Positions 53,897-63,464 of a stretch of 64,000 nucleotides of DNA are shown in pieces (position 1 is the stretch's first letter; each line of letters starts with the position of its first letter). The position numbers were made by a program, and so were the translations under genes. The stretch comes from Streptomyces sp. NBC_00078 (GTDB taxonomy: Bacteria; Actinomycetota; Actinomycetes; Streptomycetales; Streptomycetaceae): contig NZ_JAPELX010000001.1 of assembly GCF_026343335.1 (NCBI RefSeq), forward strand, positions 7,626,001-7,690,000, in the 5' to 3' direction. Below the pieces are notes generated by a model that made no database searches, was not told the DNA's origin, and worked only from the letters and a program-made list of their open reading frames with translations.

Positions 53897-56431
53897 TCAG
53901 AGTTCGGGGGCGGTCGGCAGGTCCTCCGTGCGGAGGGCCAGCCGGCCGTCCTCGACGTCCACCGTCACCCGGCCGCCCTCGCCGACCCGGCCGTCGAGCA
54001 GCAGCCGCGACAGCCGGTTGTCGACCTCGCGCTGGATGGTGCGGCGCAGCGGACGGGCACCGTACTCGGGCTGGTAGCCGCGCTGGGCGAGCCAGTCGAC
54101 AGCCGGGTCGGTGAACTCCACCGTGATGCCCTGCGCATGCAGCAGACGGCGGGTCCGGTCCAGCAACAGGCTGGTGATCCGGCGCAGTTGGTCGCCGGTG
54201 AGTTGACGGAAGACGACGATCTCGTCGATGCGGTTGAGGAACTCGGGGCGGAAGTGTTCGCGCAGGGGGCGGAGGATCTGTTCGCGCCGTGCCTCCTCGT
54301 CGGCCTCGGCGCCGCCCGCTCCGAAGCCGATGCCGGCGCCGCGCCGGGTGATCGCCTCGGAGCCGAGGTTGCTGGTCATCACGATGACCGTGTTGGTGAA
54401 GTCGACCGTGCGGCCCTGGGAGTCGGTGAGCCGCCCGTCGTCGAGCACCTGGAGGAGGATGTTGAAGACGTCCGGGTGCGCCTTCTCGACCTCGTCGAGC
54501 AGGAGGAGTGAGTACGGGTGGCGGCGTACGACCTCGGTGAGCTGGCCGGCCTCCTCGTGGCCGACGTAGCCGGGCGGGGCGCCGACCAGGCGGCTGACGG
54601 TGTGCCGTTCCTGGTACTCGCTCATGTCCAGGCGGACCATGCGCTCCTCGCTGCCGAACAGGGCCTCGGCGAGTGCGCGGGCCAGCTCGGTCTTGCCGAC
54701 GCCGGTCGGACCGAGGAAGAGGAAGCTGCCGATCGGCCGGTCGGGGCTCGCGAGTCCGGCGCGGGAGCGCATGACCGCCTCGGCGACCACTGCGACGGCC
54801 TCCTCCTGTCCCACCACCCGCTCGTGCAGGTGCTCCGCCAGGCCGAGCAGCTTCTCCTTCTCCTCCTGGGTGAGGCTGCTGACCGGGATGCCCGTCTGCC
54901 GGGACACCACCTCGGCGATCGCCTCGGCGGTCACCTCCAACTGCCCCTCGTCGGCCTCGTCACCACCCGAGGTGTCCGCGATCCGTACTTTCAACTCGGC
55001 GATGCGGTCGCGCAGTTGGGTCGCCGTCTCATACTTCTCGTCGGCGACCGCCTGGTCCTTGTCGCAGGTCAGCTGCTCGATCTCGCGCTCCAGGGCCCGT
55101 ACGTCCGTGCCCTTCGTGCGTGCCCGCAGCCGTACCCGGGCGCCGGCCTGGTCGATCAGGTCGATGGCCTTGTCGGGCAGCCGGCGGTCGCTGAGGTAGC
55201 GGTCGGACAGCTCGACCGCCGCCACCAGGGCCTCGTCGGCGTAGCGGACCTGGTGGTGGGCCTCGTAGCGGTCGCGCAGCCCGCGCAGGATCTCGATGGT
55301 GTCCGGCACGGACGGTTCGGGCACCAGGATCGGCTGGAAGCGGCGGGCCAGCGCCGCGTCCTTCTCGATCCGGCGGAACTCCTCCAGCGTGGTGGCGCCG
55401 ACGATGTGCAGCTCGCCGCGGGCGAGGGCCGGCTTCAGGATGTTCCCGGCGTCCATCGCCCCGCCCTCGCCGCCGCCTCCGGCGCCGACGACGGTGTGCA
55501 CCTCGTCGATGAAGACGATCAACTGGTCGGAGTGGGCCCGGATTTCGCCGACGATGTTGTTCAGGCGTTCCTCGAAGTCACCCCGGTAGCGGGTGCCGGC
55601 GACGACCCCCGTCAGGTCGAGGGCGACGACCCGCCGCCCGGTCAGCACGTCGGGCACGTCCCCGTCGGCGATGCGCTGCGCGAGCCCCTCCACGATCGCG
55701 GTCTTGCCGACGCCCGCGTCACCGATGAGCACCGGGTTGTTCTTGCCGCGTCGCGACAGCACCTCGATGGTCTGCTCGATCTCCTCGTCCCGCCCGATCA
55801 CCGGGTCGATACGCCCCTGCCGGGCCAGCTCGGTGAGGTCGCGGCCGTACTTGTCCAGGGTGGGCGTGCCCGTGGGGCGGGAGTGCTCGGCACGGCTCTG
55901 GGCGGTGTCCGCCGCCTCGGGTGGCCCGGTGGGCGCGAAACGGGCCGAGTTGAGGATGTGCCCGGCGGCCGAGTCGGGGTTCGCGGCCAGGGCGCTGAGG
56001 ACGTGCTCGGGACCGATGTAGCCGGCCCCGCTCGCCCGCGCCAGGTCGTGGGCGTCGAGCAGGGCACGCTTGACGGCGGGGGTGAGGGAGAGCGAGGTGG
56101 GCGCAGGCGCCTCCTCCGGCGTGTGCTGGACCGGGCCGGAACGCTCGTCGATCTCCGACGCCAGCGAGTCGGGGTCCGCGCCGGCCCGGCTGAGCAGACT
56201 CCGGGTCGGCTCGCTGGCCAGCGCGGCACGCAGCAGATGCTGGGTGTCGAGGTCCCGGCTGCCGTGCTCGGCCGCGTACTGGGCGGCGCCGCGGACGAGT
56301 TCCCGGGCGGGCTGGCTCAGCAGCCTCCCTATGTCGATCTGCCGGGGGCCCTGACGCGGGCCGCCGAAGAAGCGGGCGAGGAATTCTCCGAAGGGGTCGT
56401 AGCCTTCTGGTCCGCTGAAGCCGCTGGTCAT
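53897..56431 (-). CDS. ClpC-like Clp/Hsp100 ATPase
   Basis: An 844-residue AAA+ unfoldase. The start MTSGFSGPEGYDPFGEFLAR precedes two diverged Clp N repeats, nucleotide domain 1 (GDAGVGKT), a UVR-type linker (DEKYETATQLRDRIAELKVR) and nucleotide domain 2 (GPTGVGKTELARALAE) with a ClpB-like C-terminus. The UVR segment and lack of a long coiled middle domain point to ClpC rather than ClpB. The glycine/phenylalanine-rich N-terminal extension is unlike the main ClpC, so this is probably a second Clp ATPase; a ClpP-binding loop was not confirmed. Confidence 0.9.
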   Translation of the reverse strand: MTSGFSGPEGYDPFGEFLARFFGGPRQGPRQIDIGRLLSQPARELVRGAAQYAAEHGSRDLDTQHLLRAALASEPTRSLLSRAGADPDSLASEIDERSGPVQHTPEEAPAPTSLSLTPAVKRALLDAHDLARASGAGYIGPEHVLSALAANPDSAAGHILNSARFAPTGPPEAADTAQSRAEHSRPTGTPTLDKYGRDLTELARQGRIDPVIGRDEEIEQTIEVLSRRGKNNPVLIGDAGVGKTAIVEGLAQRIADGDVPDVLTGRRVVALDLTGVVAGTRYRGDFEERLNNIVGEIRAHSDQLIVFIDEVHTVVGAGGGGEGGAMDAGNILKPALARGELHIVGATTLEEFRRIEKDAALARRFQPILVPEPSVPDTIEILRGLRDRYEAHHQVRYADEALVAAVELSDRYLSDRRLPDKAIDLIDQAGARVRLRARTKGTDVRALEREIEQLTCDKDQAVADEKYETATQLRDRIAELKVRIADTSGGDEADEGQLEVTAEAIAEVVSRQTGIPVSSLTQEEKEKLLGLAEHLHERVVGQEEAVAVVAEAVMRSRAGLASPDRPIGSFLFLGPTGVGKTELARALAEALFGSEERMVRLDMSEYQERHTVSRLVGAPPGYVGHEEAGQLTEVVRRHPYSLLLLDEVEKAHPDVFNILLQVLDDGRLTDSQGRTVDFTNTVIVMTSNLGSEAITRRGAGIGFGAGGAEADEEARREQILRPLREHFRPEFLNRIDEIVVFRQLTGDQLRRITSLLLDRTRRLLHAQGITVEFTDPAVDWLAQRGYQPEYGARPLRRTIQREVDNRLSRLLLDGRVGEGGRVTVDVEDGRLALRTEDLPTAPEL

Positions 56432-56672
56432 GGCGTTCCCATCCGGCGTCCCTGCGCGGGCCGGGGACGCCCTCGCTGATCGACGTGCCGGGGTCGGGTA
56501 ACCCGGGCGGGAGCCGGTTACACCCAGGGGCGCGCGTTCGTAGAACACCTTCGCACGGATGGGGGAGGGGAGCACCTTCGGCGACCGTCCGGCAGCGGGG
56601 GTTCACCGCGCGCCCCGCGCGCACGTGCGGATGCCGGCGGCGGCCCCGCCCCACAGCGGGCCCGGTCCCGGA

Positions 56673-57440
56673 TCAGCGGGCCGTCAGGATGCGAGGCCCC
56701 GTCTCCGTGATCGCCACGGTGTGTTCCACATGGGCCGCGCGCGAGCCGTCGTTCGTGCGCAGGGTCCAGCCGTCCGCCGCCGCGTGGTAGTCGTCCCTGC
56801 CGCCGGCCAGCAGCATCGGCTCGATGGCCAGCACCATGCCGCGCCGCAGCGCAAGGCCGCGTCCCGGGCGGCCCTCGTTCGGGACCGGCGGGTCCTCGTG
56901 CATACGTCGCCCGATGCCATGGCCCCCGAAATCGTCCATGATGCCGTACCCCGCCGCGCGGCAGACCGAGCCGATCGCGTGCGCGATGTCGCCGATGCGG
57001 TTGCCGACGACCGCCGCCTCGATGCCGGCCGCCAGCGCGTGCTCGGCCGTCTCGATGAGCCGTACGTCGGCCGGGCGCGGCTCGCCCACGATGAAGCTGA
57101 TCGCCGAGTCGCCGGCCCAGCCGCCCAGTTCGGCGCCGAAGTCGGCGGAGACCAGGTCGCCGTCGCGCAGCCGGTAACTCGTCGGGATGCCGTGCACGAT
57201 CGCGTCGTTCACCGAGATGCAGACGACGGCCGGGAAGGGGACCGGGGCGAAGGAGGGGCGGTAGCCGAGGAAGGGGGAGGACGCCCCCGCGGCGCGCAGC
57301 ACCCCGTGCGCCACCTCGTCCAGCTCCAGCAGCGAAACGCCCACCTCGGCCGCCTGCCGTACGGCCGTCAGGGCCTGCCCGACCACCTGTCCGGCCTCGT
57401 ACATGGCGTCGATCGATGTGTCTGTCTTCAGTTCCACCAT
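56673..57440 (-). CDS. map: Type I methionine aminopeptidase
   Basis: A 255-residue protein with the five metal ligands in order: DFGAELGGWAGDSA, GHGIGR, the DDFGG context and the final Glu segments MVLAIEPM and EHTVAIT. It removes the initiator Met from new proteins. It is not near secY/adk, where the main map gene of actinomycetes usually lies, so this is likely a second copy. It is divergent from the XRE gene by 32 bases. Confidence 0.92.
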   Translation of the reverse strand: MVELKTDTSIDAMYEAGQVVGQALTAVRQAAEVGVSLLELDEVAHGVLRAAGASSPFLGYRPSFAPVPFPAVVCISVNDAIVHGIPTSYRLRDGDLVSADFGAELGGWAGDSAISFIVGEPRPADVRLIETAEHALAAGIEAAVVGNRIGDIAHAIGSVCRAAGYGIMDDFGGHGIGRRMHEDPPVPNEGRPGRGLALRRGMVLAIEPMLLAGGRDDYHAAADGWTLRTNDGSRAAHVEHTVAITETGPRILTAR

Positions 57441-57450
57441 GCCAATTACT

Positions 57451-57460
57451 ATACCGGTAT
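57451..57460. promoter_or_regulatory. Operator-like palindrome between map and the XRE gene
   Basis: ATACCGGTAT is a perfect ten-base palindrome in the 32-base divergent gap (57441-57472). The surrounding AATTACTATA and ATTAGAAT are strikingly AT-rich for this genome, so -10 elements for both genes probably overlap it. The XRE protein is the likely binder. Confidence 0.5.
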
Positions 57461-57472
57461 TAGAATGACGGC

Positions 57473-57724
57473 ATGGTGCGCACCCCTCTCACCCCGGAAG
57501 AACACGAACGCGGCGAGCGGCTGGGCCGGCTCCTTCGCGAGGCCCGCGGCGGACGGAGCATGGCAGACGTCGCGGCTCAGGCCGGAATCTCCGCGGAGAC
57601 GCTCCGCAAGATCGAGACGGGGCGTGCCCCGACCCCGGCCTTCTTCACCGTGGCCGCGCTCGCCCGGGTGCTCGCCCTGTCGATGGACGAACTGGTCGAA
57701 CTCTGCGCCGTGGTGCCCGTGTGA
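57473..57724 (+). CDS. Small XRE-family DNA-binding protein
   Basis: An 83-residue single-domain protein: RLGRLLREARGGRSMADVAA, QAGISAETLRKIETGRAPTP and a closing AALARVLALSMDELVELC. This is a lambda-repressor-like helix-turn-helix and little else. It probably regulates itself and the divergent map gene through the palindrome between them. Confidence 0.88.
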   Translation: MVRTPLTPEEHERGERLGRLLREARGGRSMADVAAQAGISAETLRKIETGRAPTPAFFTVAALARVLALSMDELVELCAVVPV

Positions 57725-57850
57725 CGCTCACCGGGCAAGATCGCGCAATGAGCAGTCTGCATGCCCGTCGAAAACTTCTCGTAGCACGTCTGTAACGCAA
57801 CTGGTGTTGCCTACGGAACCGGAGTGCTCCGGTCTGGCGGGAGTTGAGCG

Positions 57851-59464
57851 ATGGCTGTGGATCAACTCCCGGGCAGAGTACGGGAGTTCGCGAACTACCT
57901 GAACGGACTGCTGGCGCGCCTGGACCAGGGTGGCGGCTGGTGCGCGGTGTTCTGGCAGCGCGACCCCGACGGGATGCGGGCCTGTCTCGAGGGGCGTGAA
58001 GTGCCGCCCTGGGACGTGGTGGAGGCGGTCCTGCAGGACCTCGCCGCCGTGGCCGGTCCGGTCGCCGCGAACCAGGAAAAGGAGCAGGCCCGCGGGATGC
58101 ACGCCGCCGCGCTCGCCGCGTACGACGCCCGGCCCGGCGGCCGGGACGACCTCGGGGACCGGCTCGACGTCATGCTCCGCGAACAGCGGTACGCCGCCGA
58201 ACGCCAGGCGGAACTGGGCCGTCAGCTCGCCTTCGCCGCCACCCGGCAGGAGGCCGAAACCTGCCGTCTCGACCTGGCCTGGGCCCGCGACGACCATGAC
58301 CGTGCGACGGCCCGGTGCGCCGAACTCCGGTCACGCATGGCCGAGTTGGACCGCCGCGAGACAGGCGCCCGGGCGGCGGCGGTCCGCCGGGGCCGCGCCG
58401 GGGACGGGGCCGTGTTCCGCACCGAAAGCGCAGACGCAGGATTCCCGCGGCGGCAGGGGCAGTTCGGCGCCTCGGCCACGGGTGCGCAGCAGGGCGCGTA
58501 CGACCCCACGGCGGCGGGCGCACAGCAGTCGGGCGACTCCTACGGCTACGACGCCGACGGCTTCTCCGGTGCCCCGGGCGCCGCACCGAGCCGTGCCGAT
58601 TTCGACGCCGTGGGCCCGAGTGCACCCGCACGGGAACACGCCGCCCCGGCATGGACCGCCTCCGAGCGGCAGGCACCCACTCCCGAAATCGCCCCCTGGG
58701 AACCTCCTGTCTCCGAGCCTCCCGCCCCCAAGCAGCGCAAGCGCCGTCGGGGCAGTGCCCGCTTCGCCGGGATGGCCGAGGAGGCGGCCGCGCCCGTCGT
58801 GGTACCGACCACCGCCGTGCCGCCCGTGCCCGCTCCGGCCGCTGCCGGTGGCCGCACCCCGCGCGGCGCCCGGTTCGCCGGCGGTGCCGATGAGGTGCAG
58901 CGGCCGCAGGAACCCAAGCGCGAGCCGCTGGACGAGGCAGGGGTGCGCGAGGTCGCCGGGGCCGTCGAGGGGCTCGTTCGGCTGCGTGCCGAGGGCCGCA
59001 GCGGTGAGGCGCATGCGCTGCTCGTCGAGGCCGCCCACTGGCCCGCCGGCCGGTTCCCGTCGCTCGCCGAGCAGCTGCAGCGCGCCGGGCTCGCCGCCGA
59101 CTGGGCGAGCCTGCTGTGGGAGGCCGCCTCGCTGCCCGCCCCACGGCTGGTCGCGGCGGCGGACGCGCTGGTCGCCGCCGGGCGCGGGTCCGACGGGGAA
59201 CAGATCCTGCGCCAGGGTGTTGCCCGGCCCGCCACCGAGATAGGACAGGCCGTCCTGGCACTGGCCGCGCAGGGCCGTAGCCGGGAGGTGCGGGCCCTGC
59301 TCGACGCGTACGTCCGCGTCCGCACCCCCGAGGAGGCGGCCCGCAGCGCAGAGCCGGACCCGCAGACGCTCGTACCGCTCCTGCTGGGGGCTGCGCAGGG
59401 CGTTTCGGACGAGCGACACTGGGATCTGGTGCACGCCCTCCGGGTCGCCGGTTTCACCGCCTGA
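57851..59464 (+). CDS. Conserved streptomycete protein with disordered middle and helical repeat end
   Basis: A 537-residue protein. The N-terminal 100 residues (AVDQLPGRVREFANYLNGLL, WCAVFWQRDPDGMRACLEGR) look like the domain of UL36-like Streptomyces proteins next to signalling genes. A coiled-coil part follows (LDLAWARDDHDRATARCAEL), then about 200 residues rich in Ala, Pro, Gly and Gln, and a C-terminal helical-repeat part from about 360. No enzymatic motif is visible. Function unknown. Confidence 0.65.
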   Translation: MAVDQLPGRVREFANYLNGLLARLDQGGGWCAVFWQRDPDGMRACLEGREVPPWDVVEAVLQDLAAVAGPVAANQEKEQARGMHAAALAAYDARPGGRDDLGDRLDVMLREQRYAAERQAELGRQLAFAATRQEAETCRLDLAWARDDHDRATARCAELRSRMAELDRRETGARAAAVRRGRAGDGAVFRTESADAGFPRRQGQFGASATGAQQGAYDPTAAGAQQSGDSYGYDADGFSGAPGAAPSRADFDAVGPSAPAREHAAPAWTASERQAPTPEIAPWEPPVSEPPAPKQRKRRRGSARFAGMAEEAAAPVVVPTTAVPPVPAPAAAGGRTPRGARFAGGADEVQRPQEPKREPLDEAGVREVAGAVEGLVRLRAEGRSGEAHALLVEAAHWPAGRFPSLAEQLQRAGLAADWASLLWEAASLPAPRLVAAADALVAAGRGSDGEQILRQGVARPATEIGQAVLALAAQGRSREVRALLDAYVRVRTPEEAARSAEPDPQTLVPLLLGAAQGVSDERHWDLVHALRVAGFTA

Positions 59465-59597
59465 CACAGCTCCCCACTCGCCCCTCCACCCCCTCCCACC
59501 GGCCGCTCCGCTCACCCAGAGGAGTGCGAAACGTGATCGACTCCGCGGGTTAACGGCGATGGTCTTGGCAAGGCCCTCCCGGAGGCTTACGTTCATC

Positions 59598-59627
59598 CCT
59601 CTACGGCCTCATCTACGGGCGTAGAGG
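59598..59627. promoter_or_regulatory. Perfect inverted repeat upstream of the first nitrilase gene
   Basis: CCTCTACG (59598-59605) and CGTAGAGG (59620-59627) form an eight-base perfect inverted repeat with a 14-base spacer, 28 bases before the ATG. The place suits an operator or 5'-UTR hairpin. The PucR regulator two genes downstream is a candidate binder. Confidence 0.5.
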
Positions 59628-59655
59628 CTCTGACGTCCCGCCGAAGGAGCAGCTC

Positions 59656-60498
59656 ATGGCCAACGTCGTACGCGCCGCTCTGGTCCAGGCCACCTGGACC
59701 GGCGACACCGAGTCAATGGTGGCGAAACACGAGGAGCACGCCCGCGAGGCGGCCCGCCAGGGTGCGAAGGTCATCGGATTCCAGGAAGTCTTCAACGCGC
59801 CCTACTTCTGTCAGGTCCAGGAACCGGAGCACTACCGCTGGGCCGAGCCGGTGCCCGAGGGCCCGACCGTGAGTCGTATGCAGGAGCTCGCGCGGGAAAC
59901 CGGCATGGTGATCGTCGTGCCGGTCTTCGAGGTCGAGCAGTCCGGCTTCTACTACAACACCGCGGCCGTGATCGACGCCGACGGCACCTTCCTCGGCAAG
60001 TACCGCAAACACCACATCCCGCAGGTCAAGGGCTTCTGGGAGAAGTACTACTTCAAGCCCGGCAACGTCGGCTGGCCCGTCTTCGACACGGCGGTCGGCA
60101 AGGTCGGCGTCTACATCTGCTACGACCGCCACTTCCCCGAGGGCTGGCGGCAACTCGGCCTCAACGGCGCCCAGTTGGTGTACAACCCGTCGGCAACGCA
60201 CCGCGGACTCTCCTCCTACCTCTGGCGGCTGGAGCAGCCCGCCGCGGCCGTCGCCAACGAGTACTTCATCGCCGCGATCAACCGCGTCGGCCAGGAGGAG
60301 TACGGCGACAACGACTTCTACGGGACGTCGTACTTCGTCGACCCGCGCGGCCAGTTCGTAGGCGAGACCGCCAGCGACAGCAAAGAGGAACTCGTCGTCC
60401 GCGACCTCGACTTCGACGTGATCGAGGAAGTGCGCCAGCAGTGGGCGTTCTACCGGGACCGACGACCCGACGCCTACGAGGGGCTGGTGCAGCCGTGA
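59656..60498 (+). CDS. Nitrilase-superfamily amidohydrolase (beta-ureidopropionase-like)
   Basis: A 280-residue enzyme with the Glu-Lys-Cys triad: FQEVFNAPYFCQ, YRKHHIPQVKGFWEKYYF and YICYDRHFPEGWR. The closest type is N-carbamoyl-beta-alanine or N-carbamoyl-amino-acid hydrolase. The next gene, a class III aminotransferase, overlaps it (GTGA), so together they suggest reductive pyrimidine or hydantoin breakdown with beta-alanine (or a similar amino acid) transaminated afterwards. A very similar second copy starts at 63560. Confidence 0.9.
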   Translation: MANVVRAALVQATWTGDTESMVAKHEEHAREAARQGAKVIGFQEVFNAPYFCQVQEPEHYRWAEPVPEGPTVSRMQELARETGMVIVVPVFEVEQSGFYYNTAAVIDADGTFLGKYRKHHIPQVKGFWEKYYFKPGNVGWPVFDTAVGKVGVYICYDRHFPEGWRQLGLNGAQLVYNPSATHRGLSSYLWRLEQPAAAVANEYFIAAINRVGQEEYGDNDFYGTSYFVDPRGQFVGETASDSKEELVVRDLDFDVIEEVRQQWAFYRDRRPDAYEGLVQP

Positions 60499-61778
60499 GC
60501 GACCTCTACGGACGTCACAAGGCCGTCCTGCCCGACTGGCTCGCCCTCTACTACGAGGACCCGCTCGAGATCACGCACGGCGAGGGCCGCCACGTCTGGG
60601 ACGCCGAGGGCAACAAGTACCTCGACTTCTTCGGCGGCATCCTGACCACCATGACCGCGCACGCGTTGCCCGAGATCACCAAGGCGGTGAGCGAGCAGGC
60701 AGGCCGGATCCTGCACTCGTCCACGCTCTACCTCAACCGGCAGATGGTCGAACTGGCCGAGCGCATCGCGCAGTTGAGCGGCATCCCGGACGCACGGGTC
60801 TTCTTCACCACCTCCGGCACCGAGGCCAACGACACCGCCCTGCTGCTCGCCACCACCTACCGGCAGAGCAACACCGTCCTGGCGATGCGCAACAGCTACC
60901 ACGGCCGCTCCTTCAGCGCGGTCGGCATCACCGGCAACCGCGGCTGGTCGCCCACCTCCCTGTCGCCGCTGCAGACCCTGTACGTCCACGGGGGCGTCCG
61001 CACCCGCGGCCCGTACGCCTCGCTCGGCGACGACGACTTCATCGCGGCCTGCGTCGACGACCTCAGGGACCTCCTTGGCCACACCCGCCCGCCCGCCGCC
61101 CTGATCGCCGAGCCCATCCAGGGCGTCGGCGGCTTCACCTCCCCGCCCGACGGCCTGTACGCCGCCTTCCGCGAGGTACTCGCCGAGCGCGGCATCCTCT
61201 GGATCGCCGACGAGGTGCAGACCGGCTGGGGCCGCACCGGCGACAACTTCTGGGGGTGGCAGGCACACGGCGCGGCCGGCCCTCCCGACCTGCTCACCTT
61301 CGCCAAGGGCATCGGCAACGGCAGCTCCATCGGAGGTGTCGTCGCCCGCGCCGAGATCATGAACTGCCTCGACTCCAACAGCATCTCGACCTTCGGCGGC
61401 ACCCAGATCACCATGGCCGCGGGCCTCGCCAACCTCAACTACCTGCTCGAACACGACCTCCAGGGCAACGCCCGACGCGTCGGCGGACTGCTCATCGAGC
61501 GGCTGCGGGCGGTCGCCGCACAGGTACCGCACGTTCGGGAGGTGCGCGGGCGTGGCCTGATGCTCGGCGTCGAGCTGGTCAGGCCGGGGACGGATGAAGC
61601 CGATCCGGAGGCGGCGAGCGCCGTGCTGGAGGCCACCCGCGCGGACGGTCTGCTCATCGGCAAGGGCGGCGGCCACAACACCAGCGCGCTGCGTATCGCC
61701 CCACCGCTGTCCCTCACGGTCGCGGAGGCCGAGGAGGGCGCCGCGATCCTCGAACGCGCTCTGAGGAGCCTCACGTAG
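60495..61778 (+). CDS. Class III PLP aminotransferase
   Basis: A 427-residue enzyme. GRHVWDAEGNKYLDFFGGIL opens the fold, TSGTEANDTALLLAT binds the phosphate, DEVQTGWGRTG holds the PLP-contacting Asp, and the Schiff-base Lys is in TFAKGIGNG. The nearest types are alanine-glyoxylate or beta-alanine-pyruvate transaminases. The GTG start overlaps the TGA of the nitrilase gene. Confidence 0.92.
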   Translation: MSDLYGRHKAVLPDWLALYYEDPLEITHGEGRHVWDAEGNKYLDFFGGILTTMTAHALPEITKAVSEQAGRILHSSTLYLNRQMVELAERIAQLSGIPDARVFFTTSGTEANDTALLLATTYRQSNTVLAMRNSYHGRSFSAVGITGNRGWSPTSLSPLQTLYVHGGVRTRGPYASLGDDDFIAACVDDLRDLLGHTRPPAALIAEPIQGVGGFTSPPDGLYAAFREVLAERGILWIADEVQTGWGRTGDNFWGWQAHGAAGPPDLLTFAKGIGNGSSIGGVVARAEIMNCLDSNSISTFGGTQITMAAGLANLNYLLEHDLQGNARRVGGLLIERLRAVAAQVPHVREVRGRGLMLGVELVRPGTDEADPEAASAVLEATRADGLLIGKGGGHNTSALRIAPPLSLTVAEAEEGAAILERALRSLT

Positions 61779-61805
61779 CAGCCGGCCCAGCAAGGGAAGT
61801 CCGCC

Positions 61806-63371
61806 ATGACCACCACCTTCGGGACCCTCGAACCCGCCCTGTCGGTGCGCCAGGTGCTGGGCCTGGAACGGGTCCTCGCCGGTGAGCCCGAGGTGGTGGC
61901 CGGAGCGGGCCAGCTCGACCGGCCGGTGCGCTGGGTGCACGTGGCCGAGGCCCCCGACGTGGGCGTGATGCTCAGCGGCGGCGAGATGGTGCTCACCACC
62001 GGCGTGCTGCTCGCCGGCGGCGAGGAGAAGCAGGCCGAGTACATCCGGTCGCTGCACCGCGCGGAGGCCGCGGCCGTCGTGCTCGGCCTCGGACGGGCCT
62101 TTCCCTCCCCGCCGGACGCGATGCGGCGGGCCGCCGAGCGGTGCGGGCTGCCCATGGTGGTCCTCCACCGGCCCTTCCCCTTCGCGGAGTTGACCGAAGA
62201 GGTGCAAGCCCGGCTGGTGCGGCGGAAGTTCGCCGCTGTCAGCCTCTCCGAGTCCGTGCGCACGGCCCTGACCGGGCTCATCACCGCGGGCGCCCCGCTG
62301 CAGAGCCTCCTCGACGAGGTCGCCCAGCACAGTGCCTGCCCGGTCGTCGTCACCAACCTCGCCCACCGCGTCCTCGCCACGGCGGGGGAGCGGCCCGCCG
62401 TGGACGATGTGCTGCGCGACTGGGAGCGCATCTCCCGGCAGGCCGGGGGCAACGAGGGCGCCGGCTGGATCCGCGCCGAGCTCGGCGGGCGTGGCGAGCG
62501 GTGGGGCCAGATCATGCTGTGCGGCTACCGGGGGGACACGGCCACCGGGCGCCTGCTCGCCGACCGGGCCGCCGAGGCCCTCGTCCTGCACCGCATGCTC
62601 GGCGGCAACTCGGCCCACACCTGGGAGGAGCAGTCCGCCCAGAGCCTGCTCACCGACCTGGCCAGCGGGGTCGTACCGGCGCGGCAGCTGCTGCCCCGCG
62701 CGCGGGCCGCCGGACTGCCCGTCAACCGGCGGACGTTCGTGCCCCTGGTCGTGCGGGCCGGCGAACCGGCCCAACTGGACCGTGTGCTGCGGCTGGTGGG
62801 CCTGCCGGGTCTGGTCGCCGAGCTGGCCGACGGCGCCACCGCCGTGCTGCTCAGCCTCGCCCGCGACCAGGACGCCCCCTCGCTCACCGCGCACTTCGCG
62901 GCCAGGCTCCGAACCGAGTCCGGGTCGCCGAAGGCCGTCGTGGCCGCCGCCGACCCGCGCATCGCCTGGGACGACGTGCCGGCCGGGCTCCGTGAGGCCC
63001 AGCACGTCGCCGACGCTGTCGCGGATTCCTCGGCCGCCCTCGAACTCCCGGCCGTCGTACGCCTCAAGGACGTACATCTGCGTGGCCTGATCCGGCTGTT
63101 GCGGGACGATCCGCAGGTGCAGTCCTTCGCCGAGCGGGAGCTGGACGGGCTGCTGTGCGCGGCCGACGAGGACCTGCTGTCCGTGCTGCGCACCTACCTC
63201 GCCACCGGTCGCAACAAGTCCCGCACCGCCCAGCTCCACCACGTCTCGCGGCCCGCGCTGTATCGCCGCCTGGAGGCCATACAGGGCCGGCTCGGGGTCG
63301 ACCTCGACGACTTCGAACAAGCAGCCTCGGTCCACATCGCACTCCTCGCGCACGACGCGCAACAGGGCTGA
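61806..63371 (+). CDS. PucR-family transcriptional regulator
   Basis: A 521-residue protein. The N-terminal PucR domain starts LSVRQVLGLERVLAGEPEVV and includes RWVHVAEAPDVGVMLSGGEM. A CdaR/GGDEF-like middle follows, and the C-terminal helix-turn-helix is in LRTYLATGRNKSRTAQLHHV and SRPALYRRLEAIQGRLGVDL. PucR proteins regulate purine and other nitrogen catabolism; the target here is probably this nitrilase/aminotransferase locus. Confidence 0.92.
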   Translation: MTTTFGTLEPALSVRQVLGLERVLAGEPEVVAGAGQLDRPVRWVHVAEAPDVGVMLSGGEMVLTTGVLLAGGEEKQAEYIRSLHRAEAAAVVLGLGRAFPSPPDAMRRAAERCGLPMVVLHRPFPFAELTEEVQARLVRRKFAAVSLSESVRTALTGLITAGAPLQSLLDEVAQHSACPVVVTNLAHRVLATAGERPAVDDVLRDWERISRQAGGNEGAGWIRAELGGRGERWGQIMLCGYRGDTATGRLLADRAAEALVLHRMLGGNSAHTWEEQSAQSLLTDLASGVVPARQLLPRARAAGLPVNRRTFVPLVVRAGEPAQLDRVLRLVGLPGLVAELADGATAVLLSLARDQDAPSLTAHFAARLRTESGSPKAVVAAADPRIAWDDVPAGLREAQHVADAVADSSAALELPAVVRLKDVHLRGLIRLLRDDPQVQSFAERELDGLLCAADEDLLSVLRTYLATGRNKSRTAQLHHVSRPALYRRLEAIQGRLGVDLDDFEQAASVHIALLAHDAQQG

Positions 63372-63464
63372 AACATGCCACGACCTGGGAAAACGGTGGT
63401 GAAACATGCGTCTAGGAAAGGGTGACACCGTGGCACGCCCAAGGCCCGTATGCGTGACACCGTG
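63369..63464. promoter_or_regulatory. Two pairs of phased direct repeats before the second nitrilase gene
   Basis: TGAAACATGC occurs at 63369-63378 and 63400-63409, 31 bases apart. GTGACACCGTG occurs at 63422-63432 and 63454-63464, 32 bases apart. Both spacings are about three helical turns, placing copies on one DNA face. The first repeat overlaps the end of the PucR gene (stop 63369-63371). They are likely binding sites for PucR or a nitrogen regulator. Confidence 0.55.
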
